NCBI RefSeq assembly: GCF_030504985.1
Contig: NZ_JASERU010000005.1
Span: forward strand, 1-64,000
Direction of reading: 5' to 3'
Length of the DNA: 64,000 nucleotides
Source: Fulvimonas sp. R45
GTDB taxonomy: Bacteria; Pseudomonadota; Gammaproteobacteria; Xanthomonadales; Rhodanobacteraceae
The translations under genes and the position numbers were made by a program. Positions 9,112-17,296 of the stretch are shown in pieces (positions within the stretch are counted from its first letter, which is position 1; every line of letters begins with the position of its first letter). The notes under the pieces are model-generated. The model worked only from the letters and a program-made list of their open reading frames with translations, did not search any database and was not told the origin of the DNA.

Positions 9112-10571
9112 CCGCCCGCACCACGCTCGCCGCCGGCCTGCTGTCCGGCCTGATGACCCTGGCCACGGGGGCGCAGGCCGCGTCGCCGCCGGCCGAACGC
9201 TTCCCCGGCGAACCGCCGCCGCCCGGGCCGGCGCCGGTGCTGCGCCTGCCCGTGCCGCAGCAGCACACCCTGGCCAACGGCCTGCAGGTGGTGGTGGCGC
9301 GGCGCGAGGGCCTGCCGCTGGTCACCGCGCACCTGATCGTGCGCGCCGGCAGCGAGACCGATCCCGCCGGCGAGGCCGGCCTGGCCGCGCTCACCGCCAC
9401 GCTGCTGACGCGCGGCGCCGGCGGCATGGGCGCGCCCGAGATCGCCGCCGCCGCCGAGGCGCTGGGCGGCTCGCTGGACGCCGGGTCCGGCTGGGACGAG
9501 TCCGACGTGGACATCACCGTCACCACGCCGAAGCTGCCCGCCGCGCTAAAGCTGATGTCCACCGTGGTGGAACATCCCGACTTCGCGCAGGACGAGCTGG
9601 ACCGCGCGCGCAAGCAGACGGCCGACGACCTGCGCCTGCGCCTGTCGCGCCCCACCGGCATGGCCGCCCTGCTGGCGCAGCGCGCGGTGTTCGGCGACGG
9701 CGCCTACGGCCATTCCGCGATGGGCACGCCGCAATCGCTGCCGCGCATCGCGCGCGCCGACGTGGTGCGCCAGCACGCCACCTGGTACCGCCCGGACAAT
9801 GCCATCCTGGTGCTGGCCGGCGACATCGACCTGGCCACCGCCACGCGCCTGGCGGAAACCGCCTTCGGCGGCTGGAAGGCGCCCGCCGCGGCGTTGCCGG
9901 CGAAGCCCGCCGGCGTCGGCAAGGGCGACGCGCCGGCGCTGCTGGTGGTGGACCAGAAGGGCGCGGGCCAGGCCGGCGTGGTCGCCGCGCACCTGGGCAT
10001 CCGCCGCGGCGACGCCGACTTCTACGCCGGCGAGGTGGCCAACGCGGTGCTGGGCGGTTCCTACTCGGCGCGGCTCAACGAGGAGATCCGCATCAAGCGC
10101 GGATTGAGCTACGGCGCGTCGAGCCGGCTGGATGCGCGCCGCGATCCCGGCCAGTGGATGGCGGTGGTGCAGACCAAGAACCCCTCGGCGGCGCAGGTGG
10201 TGCAACTGGTCGGACAGGAGTTCGACCGACTGGCGCAGGCGCCGGTGCCGGCCGCCGAGCTGGCCGCACGCAAGGCCACCCTGGTCGGTGGCTACGGCCG
10301 CAGCCTGGAGACCACCGGCGGCCTCGCCGCGCAGGTGGGCGAGCTGGCGCTGTACGGCGTCCCGCTCGACGCGGTCGGCCAGTACATCCGGCGCGTGCAG
10401 GCGGTGACGCCGGCGCAGGTGCAGGCCTTCGCCAGGGCGCATCTCGGCGACGCCGGCACCCGCGTGGTGGTGGTGGGCGACGCGGCGCAGTTCGGCGCCG
10501 CGCTGAAGCGCACGCACCCGCGACTGGAACAGGTCGAGTACGACGCGGTGCGGCTGGACGCGCCGCACTGA
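9108..10571 (+). CDS. M16 peptidase-like partner subunit lacking the zinc motif
   Basis: A 487-residue secreted M16-fold protein. Where the catalytic copy has HxxEH this one reads AGLAALTATLL, so the zinc site is gone. It keeps the structural glycines and the C-terminal substrate-binding features (RIKRGLSYG, the Arg/Tyr pair). In paired M16B systems one subunit is catalytic and the other binds substrate, and the ATGA overlap with the upstream gene supports that arrangement. Signal peptide cleavage is expected near residue 25. Confidence 0.9.
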   Translation: MTARTTLAAGLLSGLMTLATGAQAASPPAERFPGEPPPPGPAPVLRLPVPQQHTLANGLQVVVARREGLPLVTAHLIVRAGSETDPAGEAGLAALTATLLTRGAGGMGAPEIAAAAEALGGSLDAGSGWDESDVDITVTTPKLPAALKLMSTVVEHPDFAQDELDRARKQTADDLRLRLSRPTGMAALLAQRAVFGDGAYGHSAMGTPQSLPRIARADVVRQHATWYRPDNAILVLAGDIDLATATRLAETAFGGWKAPAAALPAKPAGVGKGDAPALLVVDQKGAGQAGVVAAHLGIRRGDADFYAGEVANAVLGGSYSARLNEEIRIKRGLSYGASSRLDARRDPGQWMAVVQTKNPSAAQVVQLVGQEFDRLAQAPVPAAELAARKATLVGGYGRSLETTGGLAAQVGELALYGVPLDAVGQYIRRVQAVTPAQVQAFARAHLGDAGTRVVVVGDAAQFGAALKRTHPRLEQVEYDAVRLDAPH

Positions 10572-10676
10572 GGGAATCCCGTCGCGCCGGACACGCATGC
10601 CTGTCCGGCGCGACCGCCAGCGCTTGCATCGCGCACGGCATCTGCGTACCCTGCGCGCTCCCATCCACCCAGCCAC

Positions 10677-10840
10677 AAGGAGGACTCAGCCATGAATGTC
10701 GTTGTTGCCGCCTCCGCCGGGTCGATGCGCGCCTGATCGTTTCCGCCAGCTTCGCTGGCGCGTTCCATCCCTCGCTTCGCACCCCGGCGTCCGCCGTTCT
10801 CCCGCGGGAGGACGCGTCCTGTTCCGTTTCGGGGTAACGC
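10677..10840 (+). promoter_or_regulatory. Structured leader upstream of the RsgA-like gene
   Basis: The 164 nt before the RsgA-like start contain a perfect Shine-Dalgarno (AAGGAGGA, 10677-10684) serving a 14-codon mini-ORF. These are followed by a hairpin with 7-bp stem and UUC loop (10744-10760) and two 12-bp palindromes (CTCCCGCGGGAG at 10799-10810, AGGACGCGTCCT at 10809-10820) that overlap and so could be mutually exclusive. The main gene has only a weak SD (GGGGT). This looks like a translation-dependent leader; no terminator T-run is present. I recognise no named RNA family. Confidence 0.4.
10692..10736 (+). CDS. 14-residue candidate leader peptide
   Basis: ATG with an ideal SD 7 nt upstream, encoding MNVVVAASAGSMRA and ending at TGA 10734-10736. 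It has no hydrophobic or amino-acid-run signature that would name an attenuation signal. It lies 104 nt before the RsgA-like gene in a different frame. It may serve to position ribosomes ahead of the hairpins rather than encode a useful product. Confidence 0.4.
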   Translation: MNVVVAASAGSMRA

Positions 10841-11587
10841 ATGCCTTTCCAGAACTATTCCCTGCACCAGCTCGGCTGGCGGCCGCAGTACGCGCGCGAG
10901 TTGGCGCTGGACGATTTCGAGGCCGGCTATCCGGCGCGCGTGACCGCACTGCGGCACGGCAGCGTGTCGTTGCTGTCCTCGCGCGGCGCCGGCACGGCAG
11001 CGCTGGCGTGGCACCTGGCCGGCGCCGGCATCGTCCCGGGCGATTGGGTGATGGTGGCGCGGGCGGGCGGATGCGTGTCGACGCTGCTGCCGCGCCACTC
11101 GCTGCTGGCGCCCGCGGCGGCGAACCTCGATACCGTGTTCGTGACCGGCACGGTTGGCCCGGGCCTGGACGTGCCGCGGTTGCAGCGCGACCTGGCGCTG
11201 GCGCGTGCCGCCGGCATCGCGCCGGTGCTGGTGCTGGACGGCGTCGGCCGGACGGGGGACGCGCCCGCCCGCCTCGACGCGCTGCGCCGCTGGCTGCCGG
11301 TCGCGGACGCGGTGGCGCTGGACGGCGCCGATCCGTGCGCGGCGACGCGGCTGGCGCCATGGCTGGAGCCGGGCTGCACCGTGGCCTTCCTGGGCGGAGC
11401 ACCGGCGCTGTCCGCCCGGCTCGCCGCCACCGGCATGCGGCACGGCACGATGATCGCCACGGCCGGCGGCGCCTGGGTGGTCGACATGCCGGCGTCGCGC
11501 CCGCCGCTCGTGTGCGAGGAGCCGGAGGCCTGCCCCGTCGCGCCCGTGAAGCGGGTGGCGTCGGCCGGGCTCGCCGGGCGGACCTGA
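10841..11587 (+). CDS. Degenerate RsgA-like protein (no intact GTPase motifs)
   Basis: A 248-residue protein that follows the RsgA (YjeQ) plan in reduced form. The N-terminus SLHQLGWRPQY, PARVTALRHG and VPGDWVMV match the OB-fold part. NLDTVFVTG and a later PVLVLDG correspond to the start of the GTPase and its NKxD region. CTVAFLGGAPALSARLA sits where the P-loop GxxGxGKST should be, and HGTMIAT...GGAWVVDMP where HTTT and DTPG should be. CEEPEAC resembles a remnant of the zinc knuckle. Lys of the P-loop and the NKxD are gone, so GTP hydrolysis is unlikely. The frame is intact with normal codon use. RsgA matures the 30S subunit; this may be a non-enzymatic relative. Confidence 0.6.
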   Translation: MPFQNYSLHQLGWRPQYARELALDDFEAGYPARVTALRHGSVSLLSSRGAGTAALAWHLAGAGIVPGDWVMVARAGGCVSTLLPRHSLLAPAAANLDTVFVTGTVGPGLDVPRLQRDLALARAAGIAPVLVLDGVGRTGDAPARLDALRRWLPVADAVALDGADPCAATRLAPWLEPGCTVAFLGGAPALSARLAATGMRHGTMIATAGGAWVVDMPASRPPLVCEEPEACPVAPVKRVASAGLAGRT

Positions 11588-11695
11588 GCGCGGTTCCCGG
11601 CGCTGCCCGGCCGCGTGCGCCACGGCGCGGCGGGCATCGTATGCTTGCCGTTCCCCCGCCGCGCGAACGCCGCGGCCCAGCCCTGCGAGGTGGAC

Positions 11696-12082
11696 ATGAA
11701 GTTCCTGATGATGGTCTACAGCGACGACACCCTGCTGCAAGAACTGCCTGCCGGCGAGTTCGAGACGCGCATGAAGGGCTGCTTCGAGCACGCCGACGAA
11801 CTGCAGGCCGAAGGCAAGCTGCTGGGTTCGCAGCAGCTGGAGCATCCGGTCACGGCGCGTTCGGTGCGCGTGCGCGACCAGCGCGCCAGCGTGGTGGACG
11901 GGCCGTTCGCGGAGACCAAGGAGTACCTGGCCGGTTTCAACCTGATCGAGGCGGCCGACATGGACGAGGCGATGCGGATCGCGATGTCGTTCCCGTGGGC
12001 ACAGACCGGCTGCATCGAAGTGCGGCCGGTGCGCGACATGGACATGGTGCGCCAGCGCGTGGGCGCGCCCGCCGCGGCCTGA
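11696..12082 (+). CDS. YCII-related (DGPF domain) protein
   Basis: A 128-residue cytoplasmic protein with the typical start MKFLMMVYSD and the signature VVDGPFAETKEYLAGF in the middle, which defines the YCII/DGPF-type dimeric alpha-beta barrel. Such proteins often accompany ECF sigma factors, but none is adjacent here. Function unknown, possibly small-molecule dehydration/isomerisation by analogy with YciI. RBS GAGG lies 6 nt upstream. Confidence 0.85.
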   Translation: MKFLMMVYSDDTLLQELPAGEFETRMKGCFEHADELQAEGKLLGSQQLEHPVTARSVRVRDQRASVVDGPFAETKEYLAGFNLIEAADMDEAMRIAMSFPWAQTGCIEVRPVRDMDMVRQRVGAPAAA

Positions 12083-12103
12083 CCGCGCCGCTCGATCGCG
12101 GGT

Positions 12104-12637
12104 TCAGTCCGCGACCGGCCGCCGCGGCTTGCGCGGTCCGGGCGCGGAACGCCGGCCCTGCGCGGCGTCGATGGCGTCGATCCAGCCGGCGTGCGCGTGC
12201 GGGAAGGCGTCGGCGTAGGGCACGTAGGGCTTGATGTCGAGGATGGGCGTGCCGTCGAGCAGGTCCATGCCGCGCACCCGCAGCACGCGTTCCTCCACCG
12301 ACAGCAGTTCCACCGCGGACAGACCGATCGCGTTGGGCCGGTGCGGCGAGCGGGTGGCCAGCACGCTGCGCTTGCCGCCGCCGCGGGGCGGCCGCACCTC
12401 GGCCTTCCAGCCTTCGCTGCGGTGGAAGGCGAACAGCAGCCACAGGCGCTCGAAGCCGGCGAGGTCGCGGAAGGCCTCGGCGGGCAGGTCGTCGACGAAG
12501 GCGACCGTGGCCTCGGCGGCGCGGCCGGTCTCGGTGCCTGCCGTCACCGTGGGCTGGTGCGGCGCGTCGATGCGCCGCGCGTAGGGCGAGCGGGCGTAGG
12601 CGATCGGACGGAAGCTGAAGGCGGCGGATGCGGTCAT
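12104..12637 (-). CDS. trmO: tRNA (N6-threonylcarbamoyladenosine(37)-N6)-methyltransferase TrmO
   Basis: A 177-residue protein of the TsaA/TrmO (YaeB) family, which uses S-adenosylmethionine to methylate t6A37 in ACY-decoding tRNA-Thr. Family motifs are FRPIAYARSPY at the start, DLAGFERLWLLFAFH, and the signature ATRSPHRPNAIGLS, followed by LDGTPILDIKPYVPY. It ends in a basic tail (GPRKPRRPVAD) and lacks the second small domain of the longer E. coli protein, as in many bacteria. Convergent with the YCII gene (21-bp gap). Confidence 0.92.
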   Translation of the reverse strand: MTASAAFSFRPIAYARSPYARRIDAPHQPTVTAGTETGRAAEATVAFVDDLPAEAFRDLAGFERLWLLFAFHRSEGWKAEVRPPRGGGKRSVLATRSPHRPNAIGLSAVELLSVEERVLRVRGMDLLDGTPILDIKPYVPYADAFPHAHAGWIDAIDAAQGRRSAPGPRKPRRPVAD

Positions 12638-12692
12638 GGCAGGCCGTGGAGGGCCGCCGCGCGCACGGCGCGACGGTGCTGCCGCATGGCGG

Positions 12693-13487
12693 TCAATGCC
12701 GCGGGTCCGCGCCGGTTTCCGGTGCGTGCGACTCCACCACCATGTCGAGCACGTAGGCGAACGACGGGGCGTCGGCGGGCGGGTTCTTGATCGCATAGCG
12801 CTTCACCCGCAGCACGTTGCGCACGCCGGCCTGGTGGGTGTAGCCCTCGATGTCCTGGGCGAGCGGGTGCCATTCGCCGGGCGTGCCGCTCTTCAGGCCG
12901 TTGGCGGCGTAGTGGATCTCGCGCACGTCGAGGCACTGCTTGCCCGGCATCAGCGGGTGGTTGCACGGCACGGTCTGCGGCGCCACCTCGAGGAACTCGG
13001 TCGTGCCCTCGCCGCCGTAGCGGGTCTCCGGCGTGGGCTGGCCGGTGAACAGCAGCGTGGCGCCGTCGGCGGTGGTCAGTCGCAGCTCGGGCTGCGCGCC
13101 CCGGTGCAGCAGCTCGAACCCCAGCGTGCCCTGCAGGCGCCGGCTGGCGTCGCGCTCCATCGCCATCAGCGTCTTGTCGGCGCAGAACATCATGGTGTGG
13201 TTGAGCGGACCGATGGCGAGCTTGTGGCCCTCGACGCGGTAGCCGCCGCCCATGGCGTTGCAGGCGTGGCTGATGCTCATGCGCCCGTCGGCGAAGTCCA
13301 GCTGCAGCGGGCGGGACGGCTTGGCGAACAGGTCGTCCAGCCGCCGGCCGTCGGCACCGGTGGCCTGGCTGAGTTGCCAGTGGTACTGGCCCAGCGTGCG
13401 CCCGGGGTCGGCGGCGCGGGCGGCATGGGCGAGCATCGGTGCGCAGGCGAGCAGGGCCAGCGAAAGCCGGGGCAGGCGACGGATCAT
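12693..13487 (-). CDS. Secreted META / DUF4377 domain protein
   Basis: A 264-residue exported protein (signal peptide to about residue 25). Residues 30-135 fit the META/HslJ domain: W at the start, HACNAMGGGY, and TMMFCADKTLMAME. Residues about 170-260 fit DUF4377, with CLDVREIHY, W, IEGYTHQAGVRNVLRVKRY. This fusion is common in Xanthomonadales envelope proteins, probably in stress or heat resistance, but the biochemical role is unknown. On the same strand as trmO with a 55-bp gap. Confidence 0.8.
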   Translation of the reverse strand: MIRRLPRLSLALLACAPMLAHAARAADPGRTLGQYHWQLSQATGADGRRLDDLFAKPSRPLQLDFADGRMSISHACNAMGGGYRVEGHKLAIGPLNHTMMFCADKTLMAMERDASRRLQGTLGFELLHRGAQPELRLTTADGATLLFTGQPTPETRYGGEGTTEFLEVAPQTVPCNHPLMPGKQCLDVREIHYAANGLKSGTPGEWHPLAQDIEGYTHQAGVRNVLRVKRYAIKNPPADAPSFAYVLDMVVESHAPETGADPRH

Positions 13488-13585
13488 GATGCGTCCTCCA
13501 TGGATGGCAGGTGATCAGCATACGCCGCCGGCGCCGCTGCCGGCCGGATGCGGGATAAACACGCGCTTTGCGGGTCATGGGCGGG

Positions 13586-13612
13586 AAAAAAAGCCCCCAC
13601 CGGGGTGGGGGC
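13586..13612 (-). terminator. Rho-independent terminator (leftward)
   Basis: A 9-bp perfect stem GCCCCCACC/GGTGGGGGC with a 2-nt loop at 13593-13612 is followed on the minus strand by seven T (A-run 13586-13592). It closes the halogenase operon ending at 13802. The 314-bp gap between the two genes also holds two GC hairpins without T-runs (CCGCGGGAAGCC near 13730 with its inverse near 13760, and CCGCGCGGG/CCCGCGCGG near 13770-13790) and no gene. Confidence 0.8.
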
Positions 13613-13801
13613 CAAGGGCACGTCCGGGAACGTGCGGGGTGCCGGCCGGCGGCCTGCGCGGGGGCGGGTAGCCCGGCAGGCCACCGACGGGCGGGGTTGG
13701 GCCGGCGGGGACCGGCCCGGACCGCGGGAAGCCAACGGGGAGGGCGGCTTCCCGCGGGGCCGCGCGGGTTTCCCCGCGCGGGTCGAACGAAAGGTCTCCG
13801 G

Positions 13802-14560
13802 TCAGGTCTCCGGCGCGCCCCGCTTTCCCGGCCCGGTCGCCGGGGGAAGGCCTTGTGCGGGTTCCTGCGCCACGTCGATGAAGGTGTTGATCGACAAGCG
13901 CCCCGCCAGCGGATCGGGCGGTGGGACGCGATCGTTGTCGATGCAGGCCGAATGCAGCGAGTTGCGCCGGTACACGAGCATGCGGTTGAACGCGGCATCG
14001 GCCCTGGCGGTCTGTTCGAACAGCGCGGTGTCGCCGTTGATGTAGCCCGGCGGCGGTGCGTTGCCGCCCTGGCCTTCCGCCTCGAGTCGCCGGAAGTAGG
14101 TTTCGCGGCGCGACGGGTCGATGGACTCGAACCCGGTGCCGCGGTGACGGTAGAACGCGGTGCCGCCCCAGTCGCCGCGGAACAGGTAATGCACGGTGGC
14201 CAGCCCGTCCCGGTCGGACGAGTCGATGTGCGGCACGCGTTGCAGGAAGCTCAGCGCTTCCGGCGGCGTGGCCACCAGCGAGTAGTGGCACATCGAAAAG
14301 CGGAAGCGGCCACGCGGGATCCCGAAATGCTCCTGCAGCAGCGGATCGAGCACCGATTCGAGGAAGGGCTGGTACATGGCCGGCGCGGGGGCGCGCTGGC
14401 CGGGAAAGTACCTGCCCTTGCGGTCGAAGGCCCGGCTCACGGCCCGGCGCACCAGGCGTTCGGGATCGGCGACGAGATGGTCGATGACGAGCAGGACCGC
14501 ACCCTCGTTGCCGAGGATGCGTTTCTCGACGCGCATGGCCGCATGGGGCTGGATCAGCAT
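13802..14560 (-). CDS. DUF6445-family protein, probable Fe(II)/2-oxoglutarate-dioxygenase fold
   Basis: A 252-residue cytoplasmic protein. The segment RVPHIDSSDRDGLATVHYLF gives an HxD pair, and GGTAFYRHRGTGFESI follows, the signature I associate with DUF6445, a family found beside flavin-dependent halogenases. A distal His is in RNSLHSACI and an Arg/Asn follow, so a 2OG-dioxygenase facial triad is possible. Last gene of the SapC-cupin-halogenase run, 64 bp after the halogenase, with a terminator 190 bp downstream. The start has no strong SD; the ATG at 14533 is an alternative. Confidence 0.7.
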   Translation of the reverse strand: MLIQPHAAMRVEKRILGNEGAVLLVIDHLVADPERLVRRAVSRAFDRKGRYFPGQRAPAPAMYQPFLESVLDPLLQEHFGIPRGRFRFSMCHYSLVATPPEALSFLQRVPHIDSSDRDGLATVHYLFRGDWGGTAFYRHRGTGFESIDPSRRETYFRRLEAEGQGGNAPPPGYINGDTALFEQTARADAAFNRMLVYRRNSLHSACIDNDRVPPPDPLAGRLSINTFIDVAQEPAQGLPPATGPGKRGAPET

Positions 14561-14624
14561 GGCGCGGAATGCCCGGAAATCGTGAAGAACGGATGGCGGA
14601 CACGATGCCGCCCGGCGCCCGGGC

Positions 14625-16142
14625 TCACGCCGCGGGCCGGTGCATGTCCCACACCCCCGGCGCCGCCTTGCAGTAGCGGTCGACGAAGGCCTGCTGCGGG
14701 GGCAGCTGCGGGACGGTGCGCTCGATCGGGCCGCGGATGCTGTCGAGCAGGCGGCGCAGGTCGGCGTCGGACAGCTCGCGCGGCAGCGGGTGATGCTGCT
14801 TCGGGACGATCCCCTGGCCCAGCAGCACGTGTATCCACGAAGTGGTCGCGAACAGCTCGCCCGGCTCGTACCAGACATACGCGCGGTCGCGCCAGGCGTC
14901 GATGCGCAGCTGCAGCGAATCCGGCAGCTTCATCTCGCGGCAGTCCGTCCACATCTTTTCCGTGCGCTGGTTGGCGTGGTAGTGCAGGACGATGAAGTCG
15001 CGCACGTGTTCCAGCTCGCGGCGGCAGGTGTCGTTGTAGAGGTTCACCAGCGAGTCGGGGATGCCTTCGGACGGGAACAGCTCGACCAGCTTCATGACCG
15101 CGCTCATCGCCAGGTGGATGCTGGTCGATTCCAGCGGCTCGATGAAGCCGCTGGCCAGGCCCAGCGCCACCACGTTCCTGTTCCAGGCCTTCAGGCGGCG
15201 GCCGGTGCGGAAGCGCACCTGCCAGGGGTCCTTGACCGGCTCGGCGCCCACGTCGCGCAGCAGCTTGGCCTGCGCCTCGTCGTCGGACATGTAGCGGCTG
15301 TCGTACACCAGGCCGCAGCCGACGCGATGCTGCACCGGGATGTGCCAGCGCCAGCCGGCCTCGTGGGCGATGGCGCGCGTGTACGGCACCGGCGACGGAT
15401 CGACGGAGCGGGTCTGCACCGCGATCGCGCGGTCGCAGGGCAGCCAGTGGTTCCAGTCCTCGTAGCCGGTCTTCAGGGTCTGCTCGATCAGCAGGCCGCG
15501 GAAGCCGGTGCAGTCGATGAAGAAGTCGCCCTCGATCACCTGGCCGTCTTCGAGCACCAGGGCTTCCACGTAGCCGCTGTCGGGGTTCTGCCGCACCTGC
15601 TGGATCTTGCCCTCGACCTGGCGGATCCCGCAGGGCTGGAACTTCTCGCGCAGGAACTTGACGTAGAGCGCCGCGTCCATGTGGTACGCGTAGTTGATCT
15701 TGGGGTCGTCGACGATCGCGAAGCGGTCGGCGAGCGAGGCCATCGCCTCCAGGCTGTACTCGTGCAGTTCCGACTGCATGCCGCGGCGCACGCTTTCCAG
15801 CCAGAATTGCTCGAAGCCGGCCACCAGCGTGCCCTTGCCGGTGATGCCGAAGGGGTGGATGTAGCGGTGGCCGGGCCGCACGAAGTTCTCGAACGAGATG
15901 GACAGCTTGAAGCCGCCGGCCACCGCGCGCAGGAATTCCTGCTCGTCGATGTTCATGAACCGGTGGTAGTTGCGTATCGGCGGCACGGTGGCCTCGCCGA
16001 CGCCGACGGTGGCGATCGCGGAGGACTCGACCAGCGTGACCTCGAGCTGCTCCCTGAGCTGGTAGGCCAGCGTGCTCGCCGCGATCCACCCTGCCGTGCC
16101 GCCGCCGGCCACCACCACCTTGCGAATCCTGTCTGTACCCAC
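14625..16142 (-). CDS. Flavin-dependent tryptophan-halogenase family protein
   Basis: A 505-residue FADH2-dependent halogenase. The FAD motif GGGTAGW is near residue 10, the second motif WRWHIP (WxWxIP, prevents monooxygenation) near 270, and FIEPLEST contains the active-site Glu-Ser. A Lys lies in the GGFKLSISFENF region where the catalytic lysine (K79 in PrnA) is expected. The enzyme would make HOCl/Lys-chloramine and halogenate an electron-rich substrate, not necessarily free tryptophan. A GTG start at 16142 is chosen because GGGGGAG lies 8 nt upstream; the next ATG upstream would add 39 unlikely residues. A reductase partner is not encoded here. Confidence 0.9.
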   Translation of the reverse strand: MGTDRIRKVVVAGGGTAGWIAASTLAYQLREQLEVTLVESSAIATVGVGEATVPPIRNYHRFMNIDEQEFLRAVAGGFKLSISFENFVRPGHRYIHPFGITGKGTLVAGFEQFWLESVRRGMQSELHEYSLEAMASLADRFAIVDDPKINYAYHMDAALYVKFLREKFQPCGIRQVEGKIQQVRQNPDSGYVEALVLEDGQVIEGDFFIDCTGFRGLLIEQTLKTGYEDWNHWLPCDRAIAVQTRSVDPSPVPYTRAIAHEAGWRWHIPVQHRVGCGLVYDSRYMSDDEAQAKLLRDVGAEPVKDPWQVRFRTGRRLKAWNRNVVALGLASGFIEPLESTSIHLAMSAVMKLVELFPSEGIPDSLVNLYNDTCRRELEHVRDFIVLHYHANQRTEKMWTDCREMKLPDSLQLRIDAWRDRAYVWYEPGELFATTSWIHVLLGQGIVPKQHHPLPRELSDADLRRLLDSIRGPIERTVPQLPPQQAFVDRYCKAAPGVWDMHRPAA

Positions 16143-16268
16143 GTCTGTGTCTCCCCCACTCGATCGTGCATCGTCTTGCCCTGCATGGCAGGGTCCGGTA
16201 TCACCTGGAACCCGGCCGGCCCCGGCACGACGGGCGGCGCACGGGCCGCCTTTCGGCATGGCCGGCGT

Positions 16269-17291
16269 TCATCGGTTCAATTGGTTGATCAGCATGGCCC
16301 GCAATTGCCGGATCCGGGTCTCGTCGAGCGGACCGAGCACGTCGCGCGCCGCCTCGGGCAGGTGCGCGCCGGCCTGCCCGGCGGGACCGAACACGTAGTA
16401 GTCGAAGATCGCCCGCCAGGCGCGCTTTTCCCGCTCGGGGCGGTCGCGGATGCTCCACAGCGCGTGGTACAGCGCATGCATCGGTGTCGGCACGTGCGCC
16501 GGCATGCTGCTCCACCAGTAGTTGAGCAGCACGTTGAACGGCTCCAGCCCCTCCACGTGGTGCCACCACGGGTTGGGGATGAAAACGGCGTCGCCGGGTT
16601 CCAGCACCGCGCCTTGCGCCGCGGCCAGCGCGTCGCGGAAGCGCGGGTGGCGCGCGAAGTCGGGCGCGGCGAAATCGACCACGCTGACGGCCTGCCCGCC
16701 CGGCGTCGGCTCCAGCGGCCCCGGGTAGAGGTTGGCGATCTGCTCGGGCGGGAACAGCGTGAACCGGCGCCGGCCGACGGCATTGCACGCGATGTTGTTC
16801 ATCGCGTCGTAATGCGCCGAGGCGATGGTGCGGTTGCCGATCCAGATGCGCGGCGGCGCATCGATGCCGCAGGCGGCGAAATCCAGGTCGCCGGCGTCGC
16901 GGAGACCCGGCAGCAGGGCGTCGACCGGAGCCGATGCCATGTACCAGGTCGGCGGGCGCGGGTCGTCGAGGTGGGCGGCGAGGGCGTCGAGCAGCTCGTC
17001 GAGGCTGCCGCGCCGGACCTCGCAATTGATCCGGGTGTAGTCGTCGCTGTAGAACACCCGGCCGGCGATGTCGGGGGCGCCGTACGAATACTGGACGGGG
17101 CGCTGGTTGTAGTACCCGCGGAGGCAGGCCATGGCGTCCGCCGCCGAGCGCCGGCCCGCCTGCGTCAACGCCCAGTCGCGCACCAGGCCGCGCAGCACGA
17201 CGGGCTGTCCCGCGTCGAGCAGTTCGTCGATGGGCAGGGCATCGGGCCGGACGTCCGATCGCTCGCGGATGCTGGCTGCAGGGGGCGTCAT
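16269..17291 (-). CDS. Cupin-like (JmjC-type) Fe(II)/2OG dioxygenase family protein
   Basis: A 340-residue cytoplasmic protein of the cupin_8 group. SAHYDAMNNIACNAVGRRRF gives the HxD iron ligands and the Lys/Arg region, the LFPP...LYPGP motif is typical, and the third ligand lies in IPNPWWHHVEGL. VVLRG near the N-terminus is the usual family opening. Members hydroxylate proteins or small molecules; the substrate is unknown. It starts 5 bp after the SapC stop codon and is followed by the halogenase, so it belongs to one operon. Confidence 0.88.
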   Translation of the reverse strand: MTPPAASIRERSDVRPDALPIDELLDAGQPVVLRGLVRDWALTQAGRRSAADAMACLRGYYNQRPVQYSYGAPDIAGRVFYSDDYTRINCEVRRGSLDELLDALAAHLDDPRPPTWYMASAPVDALLPGLRDAGDLDFAACGIDAPPRIWIGNRTIASAHYDAMNNIACNAVGRRRFTLFPPEQIANLYPGPLEPTPGGQAVSVVDFAAPDFARHPRFRDALAAAQGAVLEPGDAVFIPNPWWHHVEGLEPFNVLLNYWWSSMPAHVPTPMHALYHALWSIRDRPEREKRAWRAIFDYYVFGPAGQAGAHLPEAARDVLGPLDETRIRQLRAMLINQLNR

Positions 17292-17296
17292 CGCCG

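Noticed and set aside
13621-13801. Structured RNA gene in the GC-rich gap downstream of the DUF6445 gene
   Set aside because: There are strong GC hairpins but no promoter, and the only T-run terminator serves the upstream operon. Nothing shows a separate transcript.
14625-16142. A dedicated secondary-metabolite cluster (PrnA-like tryptophan halogenation)
   Set aside because: No NRPS, PKS or tryptophan-processing gene lies nearby; the surroundings are sugar uptake genes. The broader cassette is reported as a finding instead.
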